A stretch of DNA of 64,000 nt from Brevibacterium sediminis (GTDB lineage: Bacteria > Actinomycetota > Actinomycetes > Actinomycetales > Brevibacteriaceae), in NCBI RefSeq assembly GCF_013623905.1, contig NZ_JABKDD010000003.1, forward strand, positions 248,001 to 312,000, read 5' to 3'. The first letter of the stretch is position 1. Every line of letters starts with the position of its first letter. The position numbers were made by a program, and so were the translations under genes. Below, in pieces: positions 48,949 through 58,364 of this stretch. The notes beneath the pieces were generated by a model. That model saw only the letters and a list, made by a program, of their open reading frames with translations. It had not been told where the DNA came from and made no database searches.

Positions 48949-50319
48949 ATGACCGACACCGCCCACACCCGGTTTCTCTTCGCCCCCGGCGATCTGCGCG
49001 GATCCGAAGCCATCGACGACGCCGCGTTCATCACCGCGATCGGCCAAGTCGAGACCGCATGGATCGTCGCACAGGGACGGGTGGGGCTGGTGTCGTCGGA
49101 GATCCGCGCCGAGGTGGCCGCCGCCATCGATGCCACGATCCGCACGCTCACGGACGATCACACCGAACTCGAATCCCTGGGTGAGGCCGCCGAATCCGGC
49201 GGCAACCCGCTCATCCCGTTTCTCGCCCGCGTCCGCTCCCGGCTCTCCCCCGAAGCCTCACGATGCCTGCACCGGGGGCTGACCAGCCAAGACGTCATCG
49301 ACACGGCGATCGGCCTGCTCGTCTCCCGCGTCGTGCGGCAGATGCAGGCCAGGCTCGAAGTCATCGGTGCCTCCCTCGTCGAACTCTCCGACGCCCACGC
49401 GAAGACCTTGTGCCTGGCCCGCACCCTCACCCAACCGGCCCTGCCGACGACCTTCGGCCTCAAGGCCGCCGCCTGGGCCGCCGAGGTCAATGAAGTCCAA
49501 GGCCAGGCACCCTACGTCGACTATGTGCAGGTCGGCGGGGCCGCCGGCACCCGCGCCGCGATCCGCTGGTTCGCCGGCGATTCTACCGATTCCCTGCTCC
49601 GCGAATTCCACGTGCAGATGGTCGGTCCCGACGCGGCACTCACCCAGATCCCCGTCCCTTGGCACACCGATCGCGTTCGCATCCTGTCTTGGGGCTCCCA
49701 CCTCGCCCAATGCGTCACCGTCGGGGCCTCCATCGCCCGCGATGTCCTCATCGGCGTGCGCCCCGAGATCGGTGAGCTGTCCCTGGCCTCCACCGGCGGA
49801 TCCTCGACGATGCCGCACAAGTCGAACCCCACCTCGGCGGTGCTGCTCCACCGCAACGGAATGCGCGTCCCCGGATCGCTGTCCACCCTGACCACGGCCG
49901 CCGCCGAAGCCATCGAAGAACGCTCCGACGGTGCCTGGCATGCCGAATGGCCGGCCCTGTCCGAGCTCATGACCCTGGCGATCTCCTCGCTCATCATCCT
50001 CGACGAGATGATCGCGGGCCTGCGCGTCAACGCCGAAGCCATGCGCGCGAACCTCGACGCTGCCTCCCCCGGGATCTATGGGGAGAAGCTCGGCATCGTC
50101 TTCGGCGACCGGATCGACAAAGACACCCGCGCAGCCATCATCGCCCCCGGATCCGACCCTGTCGCAGAACTTCGCGCCGAGATCGGCGACGAGGATGGAA
50201 TCGAGGAATTCTTCACCCCCGAGTCCTACCTCGGTGAAGCCGAGGACATTCGCCGCACCATCCTGGCGACCATCGACAGCTCCGGACCGCAGGAGATCGA
50301 CCTGCCACCCTTCGACTGA
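48949..50319 (+). CDS. pcaB: 3-carboxy-cis,cis-muconate cycloisomerase
   Basis: Fumarase/aspartase-superfamily enzyme of 456 aa that lactonises 3-carboxymuconate to 4-carboxymuconolactone. The superfamily signature GSSTMPHKSNPTSA occurs near residue 285, with HRGLTSQDVIDTAIG near 105 and a C-terminal region that differs from argininosuccinate and adenylosuccinate lyases. Bacterial PcaB proteins have this length. It starts 6 bp after the pcaG stop in the same operon. No feature suggests inactivation. Confidence 0.94.
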   Translation: MTDTAHTRFLFAPGDLRGSEAIDDAAFITAIGQVETAWIVAQGRVGLVSSEIRAEVAAAIDATIRTLTDDHTELESLGEAAESGGNPLIPFLARVRSRLSPEASRCLHRGLTSQDVIDTAIGLLVSRVVRQMQARLEVIGASLVELSDAHAKTLCLARTLTQPALPTTFGLKAAAWAAEVNEVQGQAPYVDYVQVGGAAGTRAAIRWFAGDSTDSLLREFHVQMVGPDAALTQIPVPWHTDRVRILSWGSHLAQCVTVGASIARDVLIGVRPEIGELSLASTGGSSTMPHKSNPTSAVLLHRNGMRVPGSLSTLTTAAAEAIEERSDGAWHAEWPALSELMTLAISSLIILDEMIAGLRVNAEAMRANLDAASPGIYGEKLGIVFGDRIDKDTRAAIIAPGSDPVAELRAEIGDEDGIEEFFTPESYLGEAEDIRRTILATIDSSGPQEIDLPPFD

Positions 50320-50363
50320 GACCCGTATTCCGACTTAAGAGCCGACCGAAGAAAGTGACACCC

Positions 50364-51668
50364 ATGGACCTCACCGCATCTGTCCTTGCCGCACCCGCCT
50401 CCCCCGCCACCGATGCCCGAGTGCTCGTCGTCCTGCCTTCGCTGGGCACCTCCGTAGCAGCTCTGTGGCAGCAGGCCGCCACCGAACTGACCGCACTCAG
50501 TCCGGAGACGACGGTCATCGGCATCGACCTGCCCGGTCACGGCCGTTCGGCACCGGTCGACGTCCCCGCGGGGACGTCCATGACTCCGCGGGTGACGATG
50601 TCCGACCTCGCCGAGGCGGTCCTGGGCACCCTCGATCGGGTCCTTCCCGATGTGGCCGCCCCCGGCGCTCCCGTCGACCTCGCCGGCGATTCGATCGGCG
50701 GAGCAACGGCCCTGCAGCTGGCGCTCGATCACGGCGACCGCTTCGGCCGCATCGCCGTGTTCTGCACGGGCGCGAAGATCGGTGAGGCCTCGGCCTGGGA
50801 GGAACGCGCCCAGACGGTGGCGACCTCGGGCACCCCGACTCAGGTCATCGGTTCGGCACAGCGCTGGTTCGGGGAAGGGTTCATGGACCGGGAACCGGAG
50901 GCCTCGGCCGCGCTTCTTCATTCGCTGCAGGACGCCGACCGCTTCTCCTATGCTTCCCTCTGCTATGCACTGGCTGACTTCGATGTCCGCGCGCGACTGC
51001 CCGAAATCACGCGTCCCCTGCTCGCAGTCGCGGGTTCACAGGATCAGCCGACTCCGGCGACGAAGCTCGCCGAGATCGCAAACGGAGTTCCCGGGGCGCT
51101 GCTCGAGGTCATCGACGGCGCCGCTCATCTCGTGCCAGCCGAGGCTCCGGTCGTGACCGCGAGTCTGCTCGCTGACTTCCTGCAGGGCAAGGGACCCGGC
51201 GCAGGGGCCGGCGGAACCGCTTCCCCGGAAGCCGGTCCCGAGCTGCCGACAGCCTCGGGGCCGCGGGAGGCCAGCCGCGACGACGTGCGCGAGGCCGGAA
51301 TGACCGTGCGGCGGCAGGTGCTCTCCGACGCCCATGTCGACCGCGCAAATGCGAAGGTCGACGACTTCACGAGCGACTTCCAGGACCTCATCACCCGCTA
51401 CGCTTGGGGAGAGATCTGGACCCGTCCGGGACTCGAGCGGCGGATGCGCTCGGCGATCACGCTCACGGCAATGATCGCAGGTGGCCACGAGGCCGAACTG
51501 GCGATGCACGTCAAGGCTGCGCTGCGCAACGGGCTCACCCGCGATGAGATCAAGGAGGTCCTCCTCCAGTCGGCCATCTACTGCTCCGTGCCGAGCGCCA
51601 ACACCGCCTTCTCCGTCGCCTCGCAGGCTCTGGCCGAATACGACGCTGAGGAAGCGAACGCCGACTGA
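50364..51668 (+). CDS. pcaL: PcaL: fused 3-oxoadipate enol-lactonase and 4-carboxymuconolactone decarboxylase
   Basis: Fusion protein of 434 aa. Residues 1-280 are an alpha/beta hydrolase (nucleophile Ser in GDSIGGATALQLAL near 115, acid region near 215 and His in DGAAHLVPAEAP near 253) corresponding to PcaD. After a Gly/Pro-rich linker, residues about 310-434 are the PcaC decarboxylase (GEIWTRPGLERRMRSAITL, GGHEAELAMHVKAAL, EVLLQSAIYCSVPSAN). The two steps convert 4-carboxymuconolactone to 3-oxoadipate. Such PcaL fusions are known in actinobacteria such as Rhodococcus. The ATG at 50364 is preceded by GAAGAAAG at 8 nt. PcaIJ and PcaF, needed for completion, are not in this window. Confidence 0.94.
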   Translation: MDLTASVLAAPASPATDARVLVVLPSLGTSVAALWQQAATELTALSPETTVIGIDLPGHGRSAPVDVPAGTSMTPRVTMSDLAEAVLGTLDRVLPDVAAPGAPVDLAGDSIGGATALQLALDHGDRFGRIAVFCTGAKIGEASAWEERAQTVATSGTPTQVIGSAQRWFGEGFMDREPEASAALLHSLQDADRFSYASLCYALADFDVRARLPEITRPLLAVAGSQDQPTPATKLAEIANGVPGALLEVIDGAAHLVPAEAPVVTASLLADFLQGKGPGAGAGGTASPEAGPELPTASGPREASRDDVREAGMTVRRQVLSDAHVDRANAKVDDFTSDFQDLITRYAWGEIWTRPGLERRMRSAITLTAMIAGGHEAELAMHVKAALRNGLTRDEIKEVLLQSAIYCSVPSANTAFSVASQALAEYDAEEANAD

Positions 51669-51776
51669 GGCTGTTCGAATCGTCACATTGGGCGCTCGAG
51701 GGGTTCCGAGGAACCGCTGCGGGCAATAGGCTGGTGCGGTTGCCTCCCCGATCCCGCGTTTCCTTGAAGGAGTCCC

Positions 51777-52988
51777 ATGAGTGATGCCCCGGTCTCCCGC
51801 GGAGTCTACAAGTTCGCTGTCTTCGCCTTGGCGATCGGCGCCTTCGCCATCGGGGTGACCGAATTCGCGACTATGGGCCTGTTGCCGATGATCGCCGAGG
51901 AGCTGGGCATCACGGTCCCCCAGGCCGGGCATGCGGTGTCGTTCTATGCGATCGGCGTCGTCGTCGGCGCACCACTGATCACGACCATCGCCGCGCATAT
52001 GGATCGCAAGCTGCTGCTCCTGTGCATGATGGGTCTCTTCGCTCTGGGCAATCTCGCCTCGATGCTCGCCCCGACGGCCGGGCTGTTCAACATCGCGCGC
52101 TTCGTCTCCGGTCTGCCGCACGGAGCCTACCTGGGCATCGGAGCCGTCGTCGCCGCCTCCCTCGTCCCGGCCAACCGCCGAGGCCGAGCCATGTCACGAG
52201 TGATGCTCGGCCTGACGATCGCGAACATCTTCGGCGTTCCCTTCGCTGCGGCACTCGGCAATATGTTCGGATGGCGCAGCGCCTACGCCCTCGTCGCCGC
52301 GCTCGGCGTGCTCACCGTCATCATGGTCGCCGTCGGCGTTCCGCGCGTGAAGCTCGGCGCGGTGCCCTCGGCCCGTGGTGAGATCAAGGCACTCGGCCGG
52401 GTTCAGATCATCCTCACCCTCGTCGCCGGTTCCGTGGGCTTCGGCGGAATGTTCGCTGTCTACACCTACATCACCCCGACGATGACCGACGTTGCCGGTG
52501 TCCCCAGCGTCGCGATCCCGTGGGTGCTCGCCGTCTACGGCCTGGGCATGACCGCCGGATCGCTGATCGCCGGACCCCTGGTCGACAAGTCCATCGAGCG
52601 CTCGGCGACCGGCGGCATGGTCCTCTCGGCTCTCGTGCTCGCCGCCTTCGGCGCCTTCACCCACATTGCGGCCATCGCCATCATCGCCCTCTTCCTCATC
52701 GGCATCTCCGGCTCGATGATCACCACGGCCCTGCAGATGCGTCTGTTCCGCGAATCCCATGACGCCCCGAGCCTGTCAGCGGCCATGAACCATGCCGCCT
52801 TCAACCTCGCCAATGCGCTCGGCGCGTGGCTCGGCGGAATCGTCATCACCGCCGGCCTCGGCTACCGTGCACCGGCGTGGGTGGGCGTGGGCCTGTGCGT
52901 GTCCGGGCTCATCGTCATCTCCGTTGCGATCTTCCTTCGCCGAGGCGGCTCCCCCGACCCGAGCACCCGCACCTCCGTCGAGACCTGA
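51777..52988 (+). CDS. MFS transporter (DHA1 / AraJ-like efflux)
   Basis: Twelve-helix major facilitator of 403 aa. It begins with the AraJ-type segment FAIGVTEFATMGLLPMIAEELG near residue 22 and continues with ITVPQAGHAVSFYAIGVVVGAP, the helix 4-5 region RFVSGLPHGAYLGIGAVVAA and a C-terminal half with NHAAFNLANALGAWLGG. This subgroup contains sugar and drug exporters. It is 108 bp after pcaL, with AAGGAG before the ATG; whether it belongs to the pca operon is unclear. The protein lacks the aromatic-acid symporter motifs, so export of an unrelated compound is more likely. Confidence 0.87.
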   Translation: MSDAPVSRGVYKFAVFALAIGAFAIGVTEFATMGLLPMIAEELGITVPQAGHAVSFYAIGVVVGAPLITTIAAHMDRKLLLLCMMGLFALGNLASMLAPTAGLFNIARFVSGLPHGAYLGIGAVVAASLVPANRRGRAMSRVMLGLTIANIFGVPFAAALGNMFGWRSAYALVAALGVLTVIMVAVGVPRVKLGAVPSARGEIKALGRVQIILTLVAGSVGFGGMFAVYTYITPTMTDVAGVPSVAIPWVLAVYGLGMTAGSLIAGPLVDKSIERSATGGMVLSALVLAAFGAFTHIAAIAIIALFLIGISGSMITTALQMRLFRESHDAPSLSAAMNHAAFNLANALGAWLGGIVITAGLGYRAPAWVGVGLCVSGLIVISVAIFLRRGGSPDPSTRTSVET

Positions 52989-52994
52989 GTTCCG

Positions 52995-53064
52995 CCGAGA
53001 AACGGGCTGCGTGTCGAGAAACGGGTGTGCACGCCCGTGTCTCGACGCTCAGCCCGTTTCTCGG
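52995..53064. repeat. 70-bp imperfect inverted repeat with GAGAAACGGG modules
   Basis: Arms of about 32 bp with 4 mismatches flank a 6-nt centre. Each arm holds two modules: CCGAGAAACGGGC at the outer edge and TCGAGAAACGGG (or its complement with one change) inside. It starts 6 bp after the MFS stop and ends 24 bp before the cyclophilin ATG. It may be a terminator or a dispersed genomic repeat. Confidence 0.75.
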
Positions 53065-53088
53065 TGAAAGTGCCGATACGATGAACGC

Positions 53089-53844
53089 ATGGATCACCCT
53101 GCGCCCAGTCGCTCTCATGCCCTGACCCGCCACTCTGATGAATCGAACCGTCGCCCGAAATCGGCCCTTCTGCTGACCCTCGCTGCTTTCGCCGTCCTCG
53201 CCCTTCTGCTGCTGAGCGGATGCGGATCATCTGATTCCGAAGGGGACTCCGGCGAGTCCTCCGGAAGCTCGGACTCCTCGGCCGCTGCGGGAACCTGCTC
53301 CTACCCTGCTGACTCGCAGCCGGGCGCGAAGGAAGTCGACGCTCCTGAAGAGAAGCCGCAGGCAAAAGGCAGCGTCGACACCACCGTGGCGACGAGCGCC
53401 GGGGACCTCGCGGTGACTCTTGATGCCGACCGCGCCCCGTGCACCGTCAACAGCTTCCTGTCGCTGGCCGCGCAGAAGTACTTCGACGACACCGAATGCC
53501 ACCGCCTGACCACCGAGGGCATCTTCGTCCTCCAGTGCGGCGATCCCACGGGCACCGGGTCGGGCGGCCCAGGCTACTCGTTCGCCGATGAGCTCGACGG
53601 CTCCGAGACCTACCCGGCCGGCACTCTGGCCATGGCGAACTCCGGCCCGGATACGAACGGCTCCCAGTTCTTCGTCGTCTACGACGACAGCTCGCTGCCG
53701 CCCGACTACACCGTGTTCGGACAGTTGGATGAGAAGAGCACGAAGACCGTCGCGGATCTCGCTGCCAAGGGCACAGACTCCGGCGCCGGCGACGGCGCAC
53801 CCAAGGAGAAGGTGACGATCACCGAGGTCACCACCGCGGACTGA
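53089..53844 (+). CDS. Cyclophilin-type peptidyl-prolyl isomerase lipoprotein
   Basis: Exported lipoprotein of 251 aa. After a polar N-terminus of 23 residues a hydrophobic segment ends in the lipobox LSGC (Cys44), followed by a Ser/Asp/Glu-rich linker. The cyclophilin domain (about 95-250) has VNSFLSLAAQKYFDDTECHRLT, FVLQCGDPTGTGSGGPGY, LAMANSGPDTNGSQFFVVYDD and DYTVFGQL, so the catalytic core is present. It would assist proline isomerisation in proteins at the outer membrane face. No partner gene is adjacent; a long inverted repeat lies immediately upstream. Confidence 0.92.
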   Translation: MDHPAPSRSHALTRHSDESNRRPKSALLLTLAAFAVLALLLLSGCGSSDSEGDSGESSGSSDSSAAAGTCSYPADSQPGAKEVDAPEEKPQAKGSVDTTVATSAGDLAVTLDADRAPCTVNSFLSLAAQKYFDDTECHRLTTEGIFVLQCGDPTGTGSGGPGYSFADELDGSETYPAGTLAMANSGPDTNGSQFFVVYDDSSLPPDYTVFGQLDEKSTKTVADLAAKGTDSGAGDGAPKEKVTITEVTTAD

Positions 53845-53945
53845 CCGCCCGTCCGAGTTGTCCAGAACACTTCGACCACCTAGTAATCTCATTCGGTGAG
53901 ACTCGGAAATCACGTTTTGTGAGACGAGCGTAATCTCGATTCGTC

Positions 53946-53985
53946 GCCGTCGACGCTGTGCCAGACACAGCGCCGACGGCCTTTT
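53946..53985 (+). terminator. Rho-independent terminator after cyclophilin gene
   Basis: GCCGTCGACGCTGTG pairs with CACAGCGCCGACGGC (one mismatch) around CCAGA and is followed by CTTTT. It lies between the cyclophilin stop and the next MFS gene. Confidence 0.75.
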
Positions 53986-54044
53986 CCATTGGCACGGACC
54001 ACCCGCCCGTGCCTGCACTCACGAAACAGCGGAGCACCACCACC

Positions 54045-55481
54045 ATGTCCACCGAAACACAGCCGGAGAATCCCTCTTCGGCACCCGGAGTCGACGACGA
54101 CGCAATCGCAGCGACTCGGAAGAACAACACCCGCGGCAAGGTCCTGACCGCCTCGATGGTCGGCACCACGATCGAATTCTTCGATTTCTACGCCTACGCC
54201 ACGGCCTCCTCGCTGGTCTTCCCGGCCCTCTTCTTCCCCAACCAGACGTCGACGACTCAGCTGCTGAGCTCGTTCGCGATCTTCGGCGTCGCCTTCGTCG
54301 CCCGCCCCCTCGGCTCGATCATCTTCGGCCACTTCGGTGACCGCATCGGCCGGAAGAAGACGCTCATCGCCTCTCTGCTCATCATGGGCATCGGCACCTT
54401 CCTCATCGGCCTGCTGCCGACAGCCAGCACGCCGGGCTGGGTCGTCCTCGCCCCGCTGTTCCTCGTTCTTCTGCGCTTCTGCCAGGGCGTCGGCCTCGGC
54501 GGCGAATGGTCGGGCGCGGCACTGCTGGCCACCGAGAATGCCCCGAAGGGCAAACGCGCCATCTGGGGCACTTTCCCACAGCTCGGCGCGCCAGTCGGCT
54601 TCATCATCGCGAACCTGCTCTTCGTCGCCCTCGGCACCTGGACCTCCCCCGAGGCGTTCCTCGCCTGGGGCTGGCGCATTCCGTTCCTGCTCTCGGCCCT
54701 GCTCGTCGCCGTCGGCCTCTATGTCCGCATGTCGCTCATGGAGACCCCGGCGTTCCAGCTCGTCGCCCAGAAGCAGCAGATCTCGAAAGCCCCGCTCGGG
54801 CGGGTCTTCGCCACGAGCTGGAAGCCGCTCATCCTGGGCACGTTCATCATGCTCGCGACCTACGTGATCTTCTACTTCATGACCGCGTTCACCCTCACCT
54901 ACGGCACGTCCCCGGCCACCCCGGAGCAGGCCCAAACCGCCGCTGAGGCGGCAGGGAAGTCCTTCGATCCCGCAGGCTTCGTCGCGGGGCTGGGGTACAC
55001 GAAGAACGAATTCCTCACCTACCTCATCATCGGAGTCGTCTTCTTCGGCATCTTCACCGTCGTCTCCGGCCCCCTGGCAGAGAAGCTGGGACGCCGGAAG
55101 ATGCTGCTGGGTGTGACCGTGCTCATCGCCGCCTACGGACTCGTCGTCAACGCCCTGTTCAACGCCGGCACCCCGGGAGTCATCATCGGCCTCATCGTCG
55201 GCTTCATCCTCATGGGGCTGACCTTCGGTCCGATGGCCGCATACCTGCCCGAGCTCTTCCCCGCCAATGTCCGCTACACCGGTTCGGCGATCTCCTACAA
55301 CATGTCCAGCGTCATCGGGGCCGGTCCCGCACCATTCGCCATGGTCGCTCTGTGGCAGCACGAAGGAGGGTCGATCTTCTACTGCGGTCTCTACATCATC
55401 GCCGCAGCCATCGTCACGATCATCGCCCTGTGGCTGGCCAAGGACACCTCTGACCTCGATATGGAGGATCAGCTGAGCTGA
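54045..55481 (+). CDS. MFS metabolite:H+ symporter (MHS/ProP-like)
   Basis: Major facilitator of 478 aa with the MHS-family N-terminal segment VGTTIEFFDFYAYATASSLVFP near residue 43, GHFGDRIGRKKTL near 100, RFCQGVGLGGEWSGAALLA near 145 and a long central loop with many Ala/Glu before the second half. It resembles the MFS protein at 9731 but is clearly distinct. MHS members carry citrate, ketoglutarate, betaine/proline or shikimate-type acids, so the substrate is open. The start at 54045 has GGAG 10 nt upstream; an in-frame extension to 53958 would overlap the terminator hairpin. Confidence 0.87.
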   Translation: MSTETQPENPSSAPGVDDDAIAATRKNNTRGKVLTASMVGTTIEFFDFYAYATASSLVFPALFFPNQTSTTQLLSSFAIFGVAFVARPLGSIIFGHFGDRIGRKKTLIASLLIMGIGTFLIGLLPTASTPGWVVLAPLFLVLLRFCQGVGLGGEWSGAALLATENAPKGKRAIWGTFPQLGAPVGFIIANLLFVALGTWTSPEAFLAWGWRIPFLLSALLVAVGLYVRMSLMETPAFQLVAQKQQISKAPLGRVFATSWKPLILGTFIMLATYVIFYFMTAFTLTYGTSPATPEQAQTAAEAAGKSFDPAGFVAGLGYTKNEFLTYLIIGVVFFGIFTVVSGPLAEKLGRRKMLLGVTVLIAAYGLVVNALFNAGTPGVIIGLIVGFILMGLTFGPMAAYLPELFPANVRYTGSAISYNMSSVIGAGPAPFAMVALWQHEGGSIFYCGLYIIAAAIVTIIALWLAKDTSDLDMEDQLS

Positions 55482-55507
55482 GCCTCCGTCCGAACCTGGT
55501 CACTCAT

Positions 55508-55545
55508 CCGAGGCCCGATCGCCGTTTTCGGCGGTCGGGCCTCGG
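55508..55545 (+). terminator. Terminator hairpin after MFS gene
   Basis: A 17-bp stem (CCGAGGCCCGATCGCCG with CGGCGGTCGGGCCTCGG, one G.T pair) around a TTTT loop begins 26 bp after the MFS stop. No long T-tract follows. Confidence 0.65.
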
Positions 55546-55682
55546 CTCTGTGACCACAACTCACCGGCATCGCAGGTCAGCCAACCGCGAAGGCGGCAAG
55601 ACTACGATTTCGTCACAACCGCCTCGGCGATCATCAAAGCGTCATAGGTGTGACCCAGTTCACGGTAGGATTCCTCTCAGAC

Positions 55683-55710
55683 ATTGCCCAGACACGGATG
55701 TCCGGGCAAT
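55683..55710 (+). other. Leader hairpin before the ABC binding-protein gene
   Basis: ATTGCCCAGACA and TGTCCGGGCAAT form a 12-bp stem (one mismatch) with a CGGA tetraloop, ending 42 bp before the ATG. It may stabilise the mRNA or act in attenuation. I see no leader peptide. Confidence 0.4.
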
Positions 55711-55752
55711 CCGTTTGCGTGACGAGACCGTCACCGATCCCCTGGAGGAACC

Positions 55753-56550
55753 ATGAAACGACGCTCGAGCCTGGCCATTGTGGCAGCCGGCGCCATGCTC
55801 GCCCTGTCCGCCTGCGGCGGCGGAGGCGATTCCGAACCTGCAGCGACCGCCGAAGGCGGAGTCCCCCTGGTCAAGGAAGGCAAACTGACCACCTGCACCC
55901 ATCTGTCCTACCAGCCGTTCCAGTTCGAGAAGGACGGCGAGGTCGTCGGCTTCGACGTCGACATCGTCGATGCCGTGGCGAAGAAGCTCGGCGTCGAGCA
56001 GGAGATCATCAACACCTCGTTCGAGACGATCACTTCGGGCGCGGAGTTCAACCAAAGCAAGTGCGATGTCGCGGCAGCGGCAACGACGATCACTCCTGAA
56101 CGCGAAGAGGCCACGGACTTCTCCGAACCGTACTTCGATGCAAACCAGGCGATCCTGACAAAGGCCGACAAGACCGCGAAGGACGAAAAGGCGCTCAAGG
56201 GCTTCAAGATCGCAGCTCAGGCCGGAACCACGGGCCTCGACTACGCGACCGAGCACTTCAAGGACTCCGAGGTCATCACCTATGAGGATCTGCCGCTCTC
56301 ACTTGAAGCGCTCAAGACCGGTCAGGTCGACGCCGTGATCAATGACAACGGGGTGCTCTACAACTACAACACCGAGAACAAGGGCTTCGCGGTCGGCTTC
56401 GACATCAAGACCGACGAGCACTACGGCATCTCGATGAAGAAGGGCAACACCGAGATGAAGAAGGCCGTGGACGACACGATCAAAGAGATCAAGGGCAACG
56501 GCGAGTACGACAAGATCTACAAGAAGTGGTTCGGCGACGCACCGAAGTGA
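55753..56550 (+). CDS. ABC transporter substrate-binding lipoprotein, polar amino acid family
   Basis: Binding protein of 265 aa. The lipoprotein signal ends in LSAC (Cys20), followed by a Gly/Ser linker and the SBP_bac_3 fold: LTTCTHLSYQPFQFEKDGEVVGFDVDIV-type N-terminal region, EEATDFSEPYFDANQAIL near residue 117, AQAGTTGLDYATEHF near 156 and VDAVINDNGVLYNY near 193. This is the family of glutamate, glutamine, arginine and cystine binding proteins. It is the first gene of a three-gene transporter and is separated from the permease by a hairpin. The ligand is not certain. Confidence 0.93.
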   Translation: MKRRSSLAIVAAGAMLALSACGGGGDSEPAATAEGGVPLVKEGKLTTCTHLSYQPFQFEKDGEVVGFDVDIVDAVAKKLGVEQEIINTSFETITSGAEFNQSKCDVAAAATTITPEREEATDFSEPYFDANQAILTKADKTAKDEKALKGFKIAAQAGTTGLDYATEHFKDSEVITYEDLPLSLEALKTGQVDAVINDNGVLYNYNTENKGFAVGFDIKTDEHYGISMKKGNTEMKKAVDDTIKEIKGNGEYDKIYKKWFGDAPK

Positions 56551-56558
56551 CCACTTGC

Positions 56559-56605
56559 GAATGGGCGGCCGGCTGCGATCTGTCATTGCAGCGGGCCGCC
56601 CGTTC
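56559..56605 (+). other. Intercistronic hairpin between binding protein and permease
   Basis: GAATGGGCGGCC pairs with GGCCGCCCGTTC (one G.T pair), extended by GCTGC/GCAGC across an 11-nt loop. Such structures commonly protect the binding-protein message or partly terminate, giving more binding protein than permease. Confidence 0.6.
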
Positions 56606-56697
56606 GGCTGAGTTCTACCAACCTGCCTGAGTCCCAACCGACACTCACGGCACGCACCCCGGCGGACACCCCCGCCACAGCTTTTCGAAGGACAACC

Positions 56698-57573
56698 ATG
56701 TCAGTTCCCACAGCGAGCGAGGACGGCCGCCAGACCGGCCCTGCCGTCCCGGCCGCCACCGCCACTCCGAAGGCCAAGATGAGCAAACGCCAGAAGGCGA
56801 AGCTCTCCCGTGGCATCCAATACGCCATCCTCGTCGTCATCGCGGTCCTCGTCGCGGTCTTCGCCGACTGGCCGACGCTCATCGATTCCTTCGGCCGCAT
56901 CGACATCGCCACGGGCATGTTCCCTGACGTCATCACGATGGCCTTGAAGAACACCGTGGTCTACACGTTCCTCGGCTTCGCCCTCGGCCTTGTCATCGCG
57001 TTGTTCGTCGCGCTCATGCGCCTGTCCTCCGTTGGTGTCTATCGCTGGCTGGCGACGATCTACATCGAGTTCTTCCGCGGACTGCCGGCCCTCGTCGTCT
57101 TCCTCGTTTTGGGATTCGGCATGCCTGTGGCCTTTCCCGGTTTCAATCTGCCGCAGCTCATCATCATCATGATCGCCCTCGGCCTCGTCTCCTCGGCGTA
57201 TATGGCCGAGACGATCCGCGCCGGCATCCAGGCGGTGCCGAAAGGTCAGATCGAAGCCGCCCGGTCACTCGGCATGTCCTCGTCACGTGCGATGTTCACG
57301 ATCGTCCTGCCGCAGGCGATGCGCATCATCCTCCCGCCGCTGACGAACGAGCTCATCCTGCTCGCGAAGGACTCGTCCCTGGCCTACATCCTCGGCTCCT
57401 CGGTCGACGGCCGTGAGCTCGCGGCACTCGGCCGCGCCGAGATCGTCAACACCGCGAACCTCACCCCGTTCATCGTCATCGCGCTGTGCTACCTCATCAT
57501 CACGATCCCGCTGTCGTATCTGTCGCGGGTGCTCGAGCGCAAATACGGTTCCGCCGATTCAGGAGTGAAATGA
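56698..57573 (+). CDS. ABC transporter permease, polar amino acid family
   Basis: Membrane permease of 291 aa. An unusual Ala/Thr/Lys-rich N-terminal extension of about 40 residues precedes about five to six helices. The HisM/GlnP-type segments are [20 protein letters not shown] near residue 119 and [29 protein letters not shown] near 168 (the EAA loop that docks on the ATPase), then [18 protein letters not shown] single permease gene is present, so it would act as a homodimer. It follows the binding protein after a 147-bp gap containing a hairpin. Confidence 0.93.
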   Translation: MSVPTASEDGRQTGPAVPAATATPKAKMSKRQKAKLSRGIQYAILVVIAVLVAVFADWPTLIDSFGRIDIATGMFPDVITMALKNTVVYTFLGFALGLVIALFVALMRLSSVGVYRWLATIYIEFFRGLPALVVFLVLGFGMPVAFPGFNLPQLIIIMIALGLVSSAYMAETIRAGIQAVPKGQIEAARSLGMSSSRAMFTIVLPQAMRIILPPLTNELILLAKDSSLAYILGSSVDGRELAALGRAEIVNTANLTPFIVIALCYLIITIPLSYLSRVLERKYGSADSGVK

Positions 57574-58349
57574 TGACCACCACCTCGCACGCGTCGACAA
57601 AGACGCCGATCATCGCGATCCGCAACCTCCAGAAGAGCTTCGGCACGAACCAGGTCCTCACCGACATCAACCTCGACGTCGTCAAAGGTGAGGTCGTCTG
57701 CGTCATCGGCCCCTCGGGCTCAGGCAAGTCGACGATGCTCCGATGCATCAACACGCTCGAGACTCCAACCGGCGGCTCGATCGTCGTCGACGGCATGGAC
57801 ATGACCGACCTCGATCTCGACATCGATGCCGCCCGCACCCGCATCGGCATGGTCTTCCAGTCCTTCAACCTCTTCGCCCACCTCACCGTGCGCGAGAACC
57901 TCACGATCGCGCAGACGAAGGTCCTCAGGCGATCGAAGGCCGAGGCCAACAAGGTCGCCGAGGCGAACCTCGCGAAGGTCGGGCTGTCCGAGAAGATGGA
58001 GGCCAAGCCCGGTTCGCTCTCCGGCGGTCAGCAGCAGCGTGTGGCGATCGCCCGTGCACTGAGCATGGACCCCGACGTCATGCTCTTCGACGAGCCGACT
58101 TCGGCGCTGGACCCGGAGACCGTCGGTGACGTCCTCCAGGTCATGCGCAACCTCGCCGAGGCGGGAATGACGATGGTCGTCGTCACCCACGAGATGGAGT
58201 TCGCCCGGCAGGTCGCTGACCGCGTGGTCTTCATGGACGGCGGAGTCGTCGTGGAGGCTGGACCGGCCAAGGACGTCATCGGCAATCCGCAGGAGCAGCG
58301 GACGAAGGACTTCCTCTCCCGCGTCCTCCACCCCGGCCAGCTGGGCTAG
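57573..58349 (+). CDS. ABC transporter ATP-binding protein, polar amino acid family
   Basis: ATPase of 258 aa in the GlnQ/HisP class. Walker A is GPSGSGKST near residue 48, the Q-loop lies in [15 protein letters not shown], the signature in [15 protein letters not shown], Walker B in [14 protein letters not shown] and the H-loop in [12 protein letters not shown], all intact. AGGAG ends 7 nt before the ATG at 57573, which shares one base with the permease stop; the ATG one codon earlier (57570) is the alternative. Together with the two upstream genes it forms a complete importer, possibly for the substrates of the amino-acid enzymes that follow. Confidence 0.94.
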   Translation: MTTTSHASTKTPIIAIRNLQKSFGTNQVLTDINLDVVKGEVVCVIGPSGSGKSTMLRCINTLETPTGGSIVVDGMDMTDLDLDIDAARTRIGMVFQSFNLFAHLTVRENLTIAQTKVLRRSKAEANKVAEANLAKVGLSEKMEAKPGSLSGGQQQRVAIARALSMDPDVMLFDEPTSALDPETVGDVLQVMRNLAEAGMTMVVVTHEMEFARQVADRVVFMDGGVVVEAGPAKDVIGNPQEQRTKDFLSRVLHPGQLG

Positions 58350-58364
58350 GCGCGGGCCGCAGGC

